Positions 52,447 to 61,984 are shown, counted from the stretch's first letter. The stretch is DNA of 64,000 bases from Planctomycetaceae bacterium (GCA_006969385.1 CP030884.1:3534001-3598000), one strand, 5' to 3'. Notes: generated from the sequence alone by a model not told the origin. Made by a program: numbers and translations.

Positions 52447-53048
52447 TAGGGAATGGGATTGTAGGCACGAGGGTGAATAAACGTCAAAACGTCGAAGGGT
52501 GGAACGGAAAAAACGGCGGCGTGGTGAATCATCGCGACGGTGGTCCCGCGCGTTGTTGGGGTGCTTGAATCTAGCAACCATGAAGCGGCGAAATATTTAG
52601 TTGATGCTTGATATGACCGGTTGGGCGTGTGGACTGTCGGGAAACTGCAAATATCAGACCGGCGAAAGCTCGACAAGTGGAAACTATAAGTTTGCAGTGA
52701 TCGTTAAGCCCATGAGCGCTTAGGAACGACGAGAAATCCAAATCTCCATGTCCCGATTACCTCTAACCGCAAAGACGTCGGTACCGTGATTTCAACTTTG
52801 ATCACCGAAGTCGCAAATCACAAACTAGAGACCGAGTACCTCAAAACCTAAGTCTTAGTTCGATTCACGAATGAGTACGCTCTCTGCTGAATTACCTACA
52901 ACCACCGGCTATTATCAGGTCCCACGGCGCAGTCGTCGCTCTCAAACGTGAACCGATCTAATCTTCAAATCTCAAATCTCAAATCTCAAATCTCAAATTT
53001 CAAATCTCAAATCTCAAATTTCGGATTTGGATATTAAACCATCCGCAT
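52447..53048. other. Long intergenic region with tandem heptamers
   Basis: This 602-base region holds a degenerate CACCGG-family repeat (about 52905-52960) and the TCAAATC tandem repeat (52965-53027). No convincing gene was found. Regulatory sequences for the UvrA N-half gene should lie near 52450-52650. Confidence 0.5.
52965..53027 (+). repeat. Tandem heptamer repeat (TCAAATC)n
   Basis: Eight consecutive units TCAAATC or TCAAATT cover 52965-53020, with a ninth degenerate unit to 53027. The array is directly downstream of the convergent phosphoesterase gene (stop at 53049). Confidence 0.85.
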
Positions 53049-54059
53049 CTATGTCTGTTGCTTAATCGACGTCTGCGCCGCCGCTACGACTTCTTCGATC
53101 ACGTCGTGAATATCGCGATCGTTGATCTTCACGCCCGCCGCTTGCGCGTGGCCGCCGCCGCCAAATTGTTGGGCTAACTCAACTACCCGCACATCACCTT
53201 CGCCGCGTAAGTTGATACGAATCGTGCCCTTATGCCCTTCGGTGAACAGCAGCGCCATATGCACGCCTTTCAGCGCCATCGGTACGCCGACCTGATCGTC
53301 GATATCTTCGGCCTTGGCGCCGGCTTCCAGAAAATCCGCGTGAGTGAGAAAGCTGTACGCGAGTTGGCCATCGGCGGTGAGTTTGGTGTTGTCGTATACC
53401 TTGCGCAGAATTTCGAAATCGCTGCGCGCTTGCGAGCGGCACAACTGCTCGCCGACCAAGCCGACGTCTGCACCCGCCGCCAGAAGGTCCGCGGCGACTT
53501 GCATCGAAGCCGGCGTCGTCGACGGCAAACTAAAGCCCGCCGTATCGCCGTGAATGCCGGCGTACAGCAACGTCGCCACTGGCGACGAAATGCTCCAACC
53601 CAAGTGCGTCAACATCCGACCGACCATTTCACAGGTACTCGTTGCGTCGCCGTCTATCCAGTTGTCGGTCGCGAAGCCGTCGTTGGTGATGTGGTGGTCG
53701 ATGTTCAGACTCAGCCCCGGCGCGACGATGTCGAAGCCCTCAAGGTTCACGCGCCGCGATGCCGCGGTGTCGAGAATGATGACGCCGTCGAAACCGGCGT
53801 CTGTTGACCATGCGTCAACTCTGGGCGTGTCGGGAGCCAGTTCGAGCAGGAATTCGAGCTTCTTCGCTACGGTGACTGCCGGTAGACCGACCGTCGCATC
53901 AATGCCGCGCTCGCGCATGGCGGTTGCGAGGCCGAGCGCACTGCCGATCGCGTCGGAGTCGGGCGTGACATGGGCCACTAGCAATGGTCGTCGAAGCGCA
54001 TGGAATCGGCTCAACCAAGATTCAGTCGGCAGTGACAGGGCGGCAAGGCTGCTGGTCAC
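53049..54059 (-). CDS. nrnA: DHH/DHHA1 phosphoesterase, NrnA-like (nanoRNase / pAp phosphatase)
   Basis: The 336-residue product has DHH motifs LLVAHVTPDSDAIGSALGLA, GVIILDTAA, SLNIDHHITN and ATLLYAGIHGDTAGF, then a DHHA1 domain ending FGGGGHAQAAGVKI. Such enzymes cut short oligoribonucleotides and often pAp to AMP. The start is a GTG with GGAG eight bases before it. The length is normal for the family. Confidence 0.92.
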   Translation of the reverse strand: MTSSLAALSLPTESWLSRFHALRRPLLVAHVTPDSDAIGSALGLATAMRERGIDATVGLPAVTVAKKLEFLLELAPDTPRVDAWSTDAGFDGVIILDTAASRRVNLEGFDIVAPGLSLNIDHHITNDGFATDNWIDGDATSTCEMVGRMLTHLGWSISSPVATLLYAGIHGDTAGFSLPSTTPASMQVAADLLAAGADVGLVGEQLCRSQARSDFEILRKVYDNTKLTADGQLAYSFLTHADFLEAGAKAEDIDDQVGVPMALKGVHMALLFTEGHKGTIRINLRGEGDVRVVELAQQFGGGGHAQAAGVKINDRDIHDVIEEVVAAAQTSIKQQT

Positions 54060-54353
54060 GGAGCGTTCTCCATCATGACATGTTGAACATAATCAATTCG
54101 GGTGAGTTGAGGATAGACGTTGGCCGCAGCCGTCGCCAGTCGACGAGGCGAATTAAAAGCGGCCAGGGTTCGGGTGCGTGGTGGGGGGCACACGCGGGGA
54201 TTCCGAGACCCTGGCCACTCATCAATCCTATCTTTTGATTCGTCTGATTCAAGGAAAATGGAATAAATGAGTGCGGTGCACCATTTTGTGCGCAAGTATT
54301 TGAAAATGATTAGCTTGTGAGAATAAGATGTGAAAAAATTTTGTTGCGCCGTG

Positions 54354-55214
54354 CTACACGAAAAATTGCGCAATCCCTGCGATAATCGCGCAGAAAATGA
54401 CCGAACCGAAGACAATTGCGGCGGGCCAGCGGTGTGCATAGAGGTAGGCGAGCTGCTGGAGATACTCGAATTGCTGGCGCATACCGAGTTTGCTGGTGCC
54501 TGCGTGGCGATCGCTGAATTGAATTGCGACTTCACGCGTCCGTTGAATCTGGCCGCGCACGACAATCTCCAAGCCGATTTTGTAACCCAAAGGGGTTAGC
54601 CCTTTTTCACAGGCGCGGTTAAAGATTGAGTCGGTCGTGCAAAAGAACCCAGCCATCGGGTCGCGCAAGTCCGTCAACGGCCGCGCGAGCCATGTGGCGA
54701 TATTCGAGTTGAGGGCCCGCAGCGCGCCCCAGCCTTCTTCGATGCCCGCGCCTTCCACATAACGCGATCCAACACAAAAGTCGACTTCACCCTTAGCAAC
54801 AGGCGCGACCAGATCGGGCACGCGCTCCGGTGGGTGGGATAGATCGGCGTCCATACACACGAGCACATTAGCACGTACGGCTTTGAAACCGGCGACCACT
54901 GCCGACGACAGGCCACGTTCGGTTTCGCGCACGATGATTCGGATCGGAAATCGCAGCGCCAGTTCGGCGACGGCTTCAATCGTGCCGTCGCGGCTGTTGT
55001 CGTCGACGACGATGAGTTCGGCATCGATGTTGCGGGCGGCCAGCCCCGTAAACAACCGTTCGCAAAGCTCCGGGATGTTGGCCGCTTCGCGATAGGTGGG
55101 GACCACGATCGACACCTGCGGCGTTCGATTTTCCGCGTGCGAATTGACTGCGTCAGTCGACTTGGCGGGTGACTTGGCGCTCACGGTTGAAATTCCATTG
55201 GCTGTCGTCGTCAT
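54354..55214 (-). CDS. GT2 glycosyltransferase, dolichol-phosphate mannosyltransferase-like
   Basis: The 286-residue product has the GT2 fold VSIVVPTYREAANIPELCER, AELIVVDDNSRDGTIEAVAE, VRANVLVCMDADLSHPPERV and GSRYVEGAGIEEGWGALRAL, with RDPMAGFFCTTDSIFNRACE. This is the DPM1-like type that forms polyprenyl-phosphate sugars. One C-terminal membrane helix (WPAAIVFGSVIFCAIIAGIA) anchors it. The start at 55214 is chosen because longer versions have no similarity. It is divergent from the DMT transporter gene. Confidence 0.88.
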   Translation of the reverse strand: MTTTANGISTVSAKSPAKSTDAVNSHAENRTPQVSIVVPTYREAANIPELCERLFTGLAARNIDAELIVVDDNSRDGTIEAVAELALRFPIRIIVRETERGLSSAVVAGFKAVRANVLVCMDADLSHPPERVPDLVAPVAKGEVDFCVGSRYVEGAGIEEGWGALRALNSNIATWLARPLTDLRDPMAGFFCTTDSIFNRACEKGLTPLGYKIGLEIVVRGQIQRTREVAIQFSDRHAGTSKLGMRQQFEYLQQLAYLYAHRWPAAIVFGSVIFCAIIAGIAQFFV

Positions 55215-55418
55215 CGAACCGATCCCACGCATACGTTGGTGCCGCTGCTTCTTCTTTAAACTTGATCGGATCGTCGCGGGGCCGTCGAAATCTTCGGCTT
55301 CACGGTGGCAAGCATTCGTCGCCACGGCAGATATTATGCGACCCATCAAACCGCATTTGCGACCGGTAACGGGTATGGGCGACGGGGCGCGTAACGCCGG
55401 ATAAACTTTGCCGCTTCC

Positions 55419-56498
55419 ATGACCACCGACCAAATGGGACAACTCTTCGCGCTGCTGGCGGCGCTAACGTGGGGCCTATCGCTGTCGTTCTTTCGACGCA
55501 GTGGCGAGAGCGTCAATCCGTTGGCCCTGAATCTCTTCAAGAACACGGTGGCGATCATCTTCTTCGTGTTGGCGCTGATCTTTCTCAACACGTTGCAGCC
55601 GGACGTGCATCCGCTCGATCTGACGTACCACTTTCGCGATCAGCCCATAGAGAATCTGATGATTCTCGTCGTCAGTGGCATCGTCGGGATTGCCATCGCC
55701 GATACGCTTCTATTTTACAGTCTAAATGCCGTCGGCGTCAGTTTGTTCGTTATCGTCGAATGCGCTTACAGCCCGGTGACGCTGTTGTTTGCCTACTGGT
55801 TGCTGTCGGAGGAGTTGCAAGCGGCCCACATCGTCGGCGGTGCGCTGATTCTGGTTGGAATCGCAATAACGGCGGGCGAAGGTCGCACACCCGACAGAAG
55901 CATGCGCGATATTGTGATCGGTCTGAGCTACGGCTTTCTGTATATCGCGTTTATGGCTGCGGGTATTGTGTATTGCAAGCCGGTTTTTCAAATCGATGGT
56001 TTTCCGCTGCTCGAAGCGACGACGATTCGATTGATTGCGGGAACGGTGGCGTTGTTCCTTATGATGTTGGCTTCCCCACGACGAAAGAATTTGATCAAGG
56101 TATTTCGGCCGACCAAGACGTGGTGGCTGACCATTCCCGGCTCGTTTTTAGGCGGCACGCTGGCAATGTGGTTTTGGATCGCGGGCTTCAAATATACTGA
56201 GACGGGAGTGGCGGCAATTTTGAATCAGACGTCCGTCATCTTTGCGATCATCTTCGCGTACTTCCTGCTGGGCGAACGCATGACCTATCGCCGTTGGGCG
56301 GCGGTGGTGCTGGCCATGTCGGGCGTGTTGATTATGTCGATGCTAAGTGGGAAGAAACTGCCGGCGAAGCCAACGAAAGAGAAAATTACGGCGGCAACTA
56401 TTCGTACGTCTTCATCACCGCCTGATAGCGAGCGGTACTGTCTTTCAGGCCGCCGCGGCGATTGCGCAGCAGCCACACGGCTTGATGCAAGTCGATAA
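55419..56498 (+). CDS. DMT-family (EamA) transporter
   Basis: The 359-residue product has about ten membrane helices in two EamA repeats: MTTDQMGQLFALLAALTWGL, FVIVECAYSPVTLLFAYWLL and GVAAILNQTSVIFAIIFAYF, then LLGERMTYRRWAAVVLAMSG. The last about 40 residues are hydrophilic and lie in the overlap with the convergent GH20 gene; they are not part of the usual family length, so read-through past an ancestral stop is possible. Substrate unknown. Confidence 0.88.
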   Translation: MTTDQMGQLFALLAALTWGLSLSFFRRSGESVNPLALNLFKNTVAIIFFVLALIFLNTLQPDVHPLDLTYHFRDQPIENLMILVVSGIVGIAIADTLLFYSLNAVGVSLFVIVECAYSPVTLLFAYWLLSEELQAAHIVGGALILVGIAITAGEGRTPDRSMRDIVIGLSYGFLYIAFMAAGIVYCKPVFQIDGFPLLEATTIRLIAGTVALFLMMLASPRRKNLIKVFRPTKTWWLTIPGSFLGGTLAMWFWIAGFKYTETGVAAILNQTSVIFAIIFAYFLLGERMTYRRWAAVVLAMSGVLIMSMLSGKKLPAKPTKEKITAATIRTSSSPPDSERYCLSGRRGDCAAATRLDASR

Positions 56499-58206
56499 TA
56501 GCCTGCATATCTTTCTTGAGTTTCGTCGCGGCCCGCTTTTTCTTTGCGGTCGTTGAATTACTAGGCTGGTGAGATCGATGCAGGCAGCGTTCGCAGGTGT
56601 GCCGCATGACCATCAGCGTGAGTTTCCATTCATCGGCTAGCACGCGATCGACGTCGCGCATCTGCTTGCCATGTTTAGACAGGTAGTCGATCGCTGCCAG
56701 CATCGCGTCGATTTGTTGGCGCGTCGGCGGTGATTTCACGGGGTCGAATTGCACGCCGTCGATGAGCATGGAAAAGAAGATGCTGCGGTTATGAATCTTC
56801 TTGCGGGCCTTCTGATGCACGCGACCGGCCTCGATCCACGCGTCGCCGACACCCGCTTCCCCTCCGAATACCTCGCGATCGAGCATCGGCCCCAGCGGCT
56901 CGGCACTGCGATGTTGGGCCGCGCACCAACTTTGCGCCGCGCCCCAGGCAAAACCGGGCAGGCTGACGGGCAAGACCTGATGGTGACCGAAGTCGCCCCA
57001 ATCCGTCATTAACAAACCGTTGGCGCCGTGGCGGCGTCCGGATGCGGCGGCGCGGCGAATGTTGGCCAACATGTTGTCGGTGCGCCCGGATACGCTGCAC
57101 CACGACGACGTGCCAGGGCAAACGTAAAACTCGAGCCCGCAGCGGCGTATGTACTCGCATTCTTTTTCGTACCGATGGTCGGCTTCGTATCCCCAGACCA
57201 GCGGAATCATGTCGTCGGGCAGTTCGGATACCAACTCGGGATTGCGCAATAACCAGTCCGACCAAAACTGCATGCGGCGACCGTGGCCGCGGACGAGTTT
57301 GTCCAGCTTCTTGAGATAATCCAAATATACGCGTCCCTGACCTTTGCGGGCGCAGGCGCGTTTGCTGCGGCCTTGGCCGAGTTCCCATGGTTCGTCGCAA
57401 CCGACGTTGAATTGTCTGCTGCGGAAATTCGGCAGAAGTTGATCGTAAAGGTCGCGCATCAGCCGAATCGAACCGGCGTCGGTGGGGCAAAGGGTCGTCG
57501 GGCGCGAGCGGATTTCACCCCACGGTGTTTCCCACGGCTCCAATGTTTCGGATAGCTGGCGATACGGCTCGTGTTTGAGCCAGCGTTCCATATGGCCCAG
57601 CGAATTTTGATTGGGAACCAGTTCGATGCCGAGCAGGTGACAGAATTCGTCGAGGTCGCGCACTTCCGCTGGTGATAGGGCCGACGAACCGCGCCAAACG
57701 CGCTCGTGGCCCTGATAGCGGAACGTATGCTCCATGTACAACTGAACTTGGTTGTATTTCCAACCGGCGAACAACTCTATCAGCGACTTGAGTGTCGCTT
57801 GCGTCGGTACGCGGTCGCGACTGATATCGATCATCACGCCGCGCACCGGGAAATCGGGCCAGTCTTCAATGCTCAATGCGGGGACGGTCGGCGCGTCGAT
57901 GGCCACCAATTGACGCAGCGTCGCACAGGCGTTGCGCACACCGGCCAAGTGGTTCGCACAAATCTCCGCCCGGTCGGCCCTCAATCGCAACGTGTACCAA
58001 TCGGCACCGTAGGTGGCGTCTCGCTTCTCGATGGTCACGCGATAGTCGGCACGGTCTGGGCGACTGACCGGCGTCAGTGGCGGCGCGCAAACGACATGCT
58101 TGCTCGGGCGCAACATGATGGCGGCGCAGGCGGTGGCTTCGGTCCAATTGCCCGCATCGATCGGCATGGCGGGCGTAATTGGAAGCGCCACGCGCGCCGT
58201 GGTCAT
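56398..58206 (-). CDS. GH20-family glycoside hydrolase (beta-N-acetylhexosaminidase-like)
   Basis: The 602-residue product has the GH20 pattern: a small N-terminal alpha/beta domain, then WPDFPVRGVMIDISRDRVPT, LIELFAGWKYNQVQLYMEHT, LGIELVPNQNSLGHMERWLK and the catalytic FNVGCDEPWELGQG (Asp-Glu pair). A helical C-terminal part follows. Family enzymes release N-acetylhexosamine by substrate-assisted catalysis. No signal peptide is seen, so a cytoplasmic role is likely. The start at 58206 is tentative; the frame is open to 58347 with overlap into the GT2 gene. The 3' end overlaps the DMT gene by 101 bases. Confidence 0.8.
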   Translation of the reverse strand: MTTARVALPITPAMPIDAGNWTEATACAAIMLRPSKHVVCAPPLTPVSRPDRADYRVTIEKRDATYGADWYTLRLRADRAEICANHLAGVRNACATLRQLVAIDAPTVPALSIEDWPDFPVRGVMIDISRDRVPTQATLKSLIELFAGWKYNQVQLYMEHTFRYQGHERVWRGSSALSPAEVRDLDEFCHLLGIELVPNQNSLGHMERWLKHEPYRQLSETLEPWETPWGEIRSRPTTLCPTDAGSIRLMRDLYDQLLPNFRSRQFNVGCDEPWELGQGRSKRACARKGQGRVYLDYLKKLDKLVRGHGRRMQFWSDWLLRNPELVSELPDDMIPLVWGYEADHRYEKECEYIRRCGLEFYVCPGTSSWCSVSGRTDNMLANIRRAAASGRRHGANGLLMTDWGDFGHHQVLPVSLPGFAWGAAQSWCAAQHRSAEPLGPMLDREVFGGEAGVGDAWIEAGRVHQKARKKIHNRSIFFSMLIDGVQFDPVKSPPTRQQIDAMLAAIDYLSKHGKQMRDVDRVLADEWKLTLMVMRHTCERCLHRSHQPSNSTTAKKKRAATKLKKDMQAIIDLHQAVWLLRNRRGGLKDSTARYQAVMKTYE

Positions 58207-58288
58207 GCGCAACCGTCGCGGCTGCGGCCAGAGAAACCGTCGAATGTCGGTAGCGGATTTCAAGATACCATCCGTGGCTTGAGGGAGC

Positions 58289-59851
58289 TTAAGCGTGCGT
58301 GGTAATTGCAGACGTTTGGGCGTTGACGGTCGAGCGGTCGGAATCATTCGCGGTAAACGGTGCCGTACCGCTCGGCAATTGACCGCGCAGGCTCATGATG
58401 CCGACGTAGAAAAAACCGCCGGCAAACAGCGACATAAAGAACAGGCCGACCCAAATTTCCATCATGAAGGCATAGAACATGCACACCATCATGTAACCGG
58501 CCAGGCCGACTTCGATAAGCGATTGCAACCGTTTCGGATCGATGCCGCTGCTAAGCTTGCCGCGCCACGACGTATCGCGATCGTCGGAAACGCCGAACTT
58601 GGGCGTGCGCACGAATTCGGATTGATGGCCGAGAAAGCCCTCCAGCGCCGCCCGCGCGTTGTTAAGCGAAATGCCAACACCCACGCCCATAAGCAGCGGC
58701 AGGTACTTAACGCTATCCCACCAGTCGCGCCGCAGTTCGCGTTGCGACGAAACGTAAAATGTGCTGGCCGACAAGGTTGCCAGCAATACTAACGAAACGT
58801 CGATCGCCACTTGTACGGCGAGCATGTCGTTGAAGATCGTGACTTTGGCGACCAGCGCGGGGAATAACAGAAACGTGAGGGCCAGAATGAAGAAGTAACT
58901 CACGCAACTGGTCAGGTGAAAGAACGCTTCCAGTTTCACGCGCCAGGGCTGATCGCTCTTGAGAATCGTCGGCAGCAACTTGCGACAGGTCTGCGCGCCG
59001 CCCTTGGCCCAGCGATGTTGCTGGCTCTTAAAGGCGTTCATCTCGGGCGGCAGTTCGGCGGGGCAGTCCACCTGCGGCAGGAACAAAAACTTCCAGCCTT
59101 TAAGTTGCGCGCGATACGAGAGGTCGAGGTCTTCCGTCAGCGTGTCGTGTTGCCAGCCGCCGGCGTCTTCGATGCACGACGCACGCCAAGCGCCCGCCGT
59201 GCCGTTAAAGCTCATGAAGCGGCCGCTGCGGTTGCGCGCGCCGTGTTCGATGACGAAGTGGCCGTCCAGCAGAATGGCCTGCGCTTCGGTTAGTAACGAA
59301 TGACAGCGGTTGATATGCCCCCAACGGGCCTGGACCATGCCGACGTTGGGATCGTCAAAGTGGCCGACGAGTTGGCGGAGGATATCCGGCGGCGGCACAA
59401 AGTCAGCATCAAACACAGCGACGATTTCACCGCGCGCTACTTTGAGACCTTCCTGCAGTGCGCCGGCCTTATAGCCCGAGCGATCGGTGCGGTGAAGCAA
59501 TTGCACATCGTGGCCCAACGCCCGCATCTGCGCGCAGGTATGTCGCACGATATCAATCGACTCATCGGTCGAGTCGTCGAGCACTTGAATCTTAAGACGG
59601 TCACTGGGGTAATCGAGTTTGCACGCAGCTTCGATAATGCGCCGCGCCACGTAGCGCTCGTTGAACATGGGCAACTGCACAGTCACAACCGGAAGTTCGG
59701 TCGGCGGCTCCGTTGCTTCCACGGCGTTGCGTCGGTACTTGTAATAGAGATAGACGAGCGCATAACGATGCAGGCCGTAAACGGCCAGCAACCCGCAAAC
59801 GAGCAAGTGCAGCATCACCAATGTGGTTTGTATCGCTTCGAAACTGCCCAT
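58289..59851 (-). CDS. Processive GT2 glycosyltransferase (cellulose/mannan synthase-like)
   Basis: The 520-residue product has a membrane helix at the N-terminus (VMLHLLVCGLLAVYGLHRYA). The GT2 core is PVVTVQLPMFNERYVARRII, IQVLDDSTDESIDIVR, AVFDADFVPPPDILRQLV and HDTLTEDLDLSYRAQLKGWK, with QQHRW (the Q..RW motif of processive enzymes). Four or more membrane helices follow (FFILALTFLLFPALV, IDVSLVLLATLSAS, YLPLLMGVGVGISL, VGLAGYMMVCMFYAF). It probably makes and threads a beta-linked polymer. It is followed by the GH20 gene on the same strand, perhaps as its partner. The start at 59851 gives the normal layout. Confidence 0.9.
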   Translation of the reverse strand: MGSFEAIQTTLVMLHLLVCGLLAVYGLHRYALVYLYYKYRRNAVEATEPPTELPVVTVQLPMFNERYVARRIIEAACKLDYPSDRLKIQVLDDSTDESIDIVRHTCAQMRALGHDVQLLHRTDRSGYKAGALQEGLKVARGEIVAVFDADFVPPPDILRQLVGHFDDPNVGMVQARWGHINRCHSLLTEAQAILLDGHFVIEHGARNRSGRFMSFNGTAGAWRASCIEDAGGWQHDTLTEDLDLSYRAQLKGWKFLFLPQVDCPAELPPEMNAFKSQQHRWAKGGAQTCRKLLPTILKSDQPWRVKLEAFFHLTSCVSYFFILALTFLLFPALVAKVTIFNDMLAVQVAIDVSLVLLATLSASTFYVSSQRELRRDWWDSVKYLPLLMGVGVGISLNNARAALEGFLGHQSEFVRTPKFGVSDDRDTSWRGKLSSGIDPKRLQSLIEVGLAGYMMVCMFYAFMMEIWVGLFFMSLFAGGFFYVGIMSLRGQLPSGTAPFTANDSDRSTVNAQTSAITTHA

Positions 59852-60048
59852 GTCGACGTTTGACTTGCCCCTGCGCCGTGGTTCACAACTGCCGCATCGA
59901 AAAGAACTTATCTCTACTCGTATCGGCCATAATGATACCACAGGCGGCGAAGAAACTCGACGCCCTCAGATTGTATTTATCAGAATGCACCGAGCGAGCC
60001 GCGATGACAGGGGCCATAATTGCGGACCGTGACGATGCGGGGTGCAAA

Positions 60049-60267
60049 TTAGGCCATGAATATTGCGGAGAGCAAGGCCGAGATCGGGGCGGTGATGAGG
60101 CCTTGGATCGTGCTGAACAACAGGCTCGGCAGGCCGTTGGCGAAGGTTTGCCCCGTCTGACCGACGAAGGTCTGACATTGCGACAACTGGAACAGCGGAG
60201 CGGCGGCCATGAGTACCGCCAGACGCCGCATGGCGCGGTGGTAGCGTAGCGTGCGATTCGATTTCAT
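60049..60267 (-). CDS. Small secreted or lipoprotein-like paralogue A
   Basis: The 72-residue product MKSNRTLRYHRAMRRLAVLM has a hydrophobic signal-like segment (RLAVLMAAAPLFQLSQC) ending in a cysteine, then a mainly hydrophobic tail (LPSLLFSTIQGLITAPISAL). It parallels the neighbouring 60334-60576 gene: a basic start, AAxPLxQ near the end of the signal segment, then Cys. AGGA stands about eight bases before the start. Function unknown. Confidence 0.6.
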   Translation of the reverse strand: MKSNRTLRYHRAMRRLAVLMAAAPLFQLSQCQTFVGQTGQTFANGLPSLLFSTIQGLITAPISALLSAIFMA

Positions 60268-60333
60268 ATCGATGATCCTGCTAATCGGGAATGGCTTTTC
60301 GTTTGGTGACGGAAATTACGCGGCGAACTCAAA

Positions 60334-60576
60334 TCAAAAGAACGGCGAGCGATTGCCGCCGAAGATGATCTGAATGATGTCTGATTCGGGCAGCAGCGTA
60401 ACGATGGTCGAATTGATCGAGCCGACCAGCAGGTTGAACGTGCTCGACGCCAACGAACCGAGGAACGCCGCCGACAGATCCTCAAACGCACAAGCCGTGG
60501 TTTGCAACAAGGGCATGGCCGCGCAGAGCACGATCATCTTGCGGCGAAACCGAACCATACGAACATTGCGATTCAT
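60334..60576 (-). CDS. Small secreted or lipoprotein-like paralogue B
   Basis: The 80-residue product MNRNVRMVRFRRKMIVLCAA has a signal-like segment ending MPLLQTTAC, then LSAAFLGSLASSTFNLLVGS and a hydrophobic end (TIVTLLPESDIIQIIF). CGGAG stands nine bases before the ATG at 60576. With paralogue A it forms a tandem pair 66 bases apart. Function unknown; the pair might be exported peptides or membrane-active proteins. Confidence 0.6.
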   Translation of the reverse strand: MNRNVRMVRFRRKMIVLCAAMPLLQTTACAFEDLSAAFLGSLASSTFNLLVGSINSTIVTLLPESDIIQIIFGGNRSPFF

Positions 60577-60747
60577 ATCCAAACTCCGATTGCGAGGCAG
60601 CACGCCTGGAAAGTTTCCGTGACAGTAGTCGGTGGCGATCTTAGAAACGGTGTAGTGTAGGTTACCTGCAATTGCCCTGCAACCGCCGCGGCAGGTCGTC
60701 GGTCCGGTTACAACCCCTTGGCCGCACTTCGGTTACAATTATTTACC

Positions 60748-61884
60748 ATGCCCGCAACGATGCCTGCCGCCGATTCCAATTCGCTCGATGCCGGTCGCAC
60801 GACGCGAATCCGTCGCAATCTGTTGCGCTGGTACGACGCCCATCAGCGCGATCTACCGTGGCGAAAAAAGCCCCAACCTTACACGACGTGGATCAGCGAG
60901 ATCATGCTGCAGCAGACGCAAGTCGCCACGGTGCTGCCATATTACCGCCGTTTTTTGAAGGCGTTCCCGACGGTGCGGGCGCTGGCCGCTGCGCCGAGTG
61001 GCGACGTATTACAGCATTGGGCGGGCTTGGGGTATTACTCGCGCGCGCGAAATTTGCATAGCGCGGCGCAGGTCGTCTGTCAGGCGTTCGATGGACGCTT
61101 TCCCGATTCATACGAGGGGCTGCGCGGTCTGCCGGGCATTGGCGATTACACCGCCGGCGCGATCGCGTCTATCTGTTTCGGTGAGCGCCAACCGGCCGTC
61201 GATGGGAACGTGTTGCGCGTGGTCGCGCGGCTGACTAATTGTGATGAGCCGATCAACACGCCGGCGGGTAAAGCGCTCATTCGCGCCGCCACGGTAGAGA
61301 TGCTGCCGCACAAGCGCGTGGGCGATTTCAATCAGGCGTTGATGGAATTGGGCGCGCGGGTGTGCCGACCCGGAAGCGCGGCAGATTGCGACAATTGTCC
61401 GGTGCGCAATCAGTGTGCAGCGCTGGCGTCGAAGCGCGTCGAAGCGTTGCCGGTGAAGAACAGGAAAACCGCGCCGCGCGAACAGGATTGGGTCGTCGTA
61501 GCGCTGCAACATCAAGATGCGTTTTTATTTCGTCGCCGCCCGACCAACGGGCTGTGGGGCGGAATGTGGGAATTGCCTACGGCGATAGTGCAAGAGGGAC
61601 GCGCCGATCAGGCGGCAAGCGCGTTCGTGCGCGAGCTACACGCGGGTCGTCAACCGACACGACGCAGTACTGGGCCGCGCGCGTTCGGTAGCGTCACGCA
61701 TCAACTGACGCATCGACGGATCACCTTTCACGGATTTCATCTTCGCACGAGGCATCGTTCCGACTTGGGCGGCATCGCCGAAGCACAGTGGGCAACGCTC
61801 GACGACGCCCGCGCCATGGGGATTTCAACGGCGATGCAGAAGGTGCTCGACCTGTTGGAAAAGGGGGCCGGTGAGGCCGAATAG
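60748..61884 (+). CDS. mutY: A/G-specific adenine DNA glycosylase MutY
   Basis: The 378-residue product has the helix-hairpin-helix glycosylase core: DLPWRKKPQPYTTWISEIML with the catalytic Glu, LQQTQVATVLPYYRRFL, LRGLPGIGDYTAGAIASICF and PAVDGNVLRVVAR with the catalytic Asp. The 4Fe-4S cluster reads CRPGSAADCDNCPVRNQC, that is C-x7-C-x2-C-x5-C, one residue longer in the first gap than in typical MutY. A C-terminal NUDIX-like domain (WVVVALQHQDAFLFRRRPTN, LWGGMWELP) recognises 8-oxoG. It removes adenine opposite 8-oxoguanine. Start 60748 is preferred over 60718. Confidence 0.94.
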   Translation: MPATMPAADSNSLDAGRTTRIRRNLLRWYDAHQRDLPWRKKPQPYTTWISEIMLQQTQVATVLPYYRRFLKAFPTVRALAAAPSGDVLQHWAGLGYYSRARNLHSAAQVVCQAFDGRFPDSYEGLRGLPGIGDYTAGAIASICFGERQPAVDGNVLRVVARLTNCDEPINTPAGKALIRAATVEMLPHKRVGDFNQALMELGARVCRPGSAADCDNCPVRNQCAALASKRVEALPVKNRKTAPREQDWVVVALQHQDAFLFRRRPTNGLWGGMWELPTAIVQEGRADQAASAFVRELHAGRQPTRRSTGPRAFGSVTHQLTHRRITFHGFHLRTRHRSDLGGIAEAQWATLDDARAMGISTAMQKVLDLLEKGAGEAE

Positions 61885-61984
61885 GATGTCCTTAGAGATT
61901 GCGGGCCTCTTTATAATTCGCAGTGGCGGCCCGAATGCCGTACGATTTTCAGATCGAGTTACAAACATCAACCGGAGAATTCAG

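Noticed and set aside
52965..53027. Possible CRISPR array
   Set aside because: The units are only seven bases, contiguous and without spacers; no cas genes are present.
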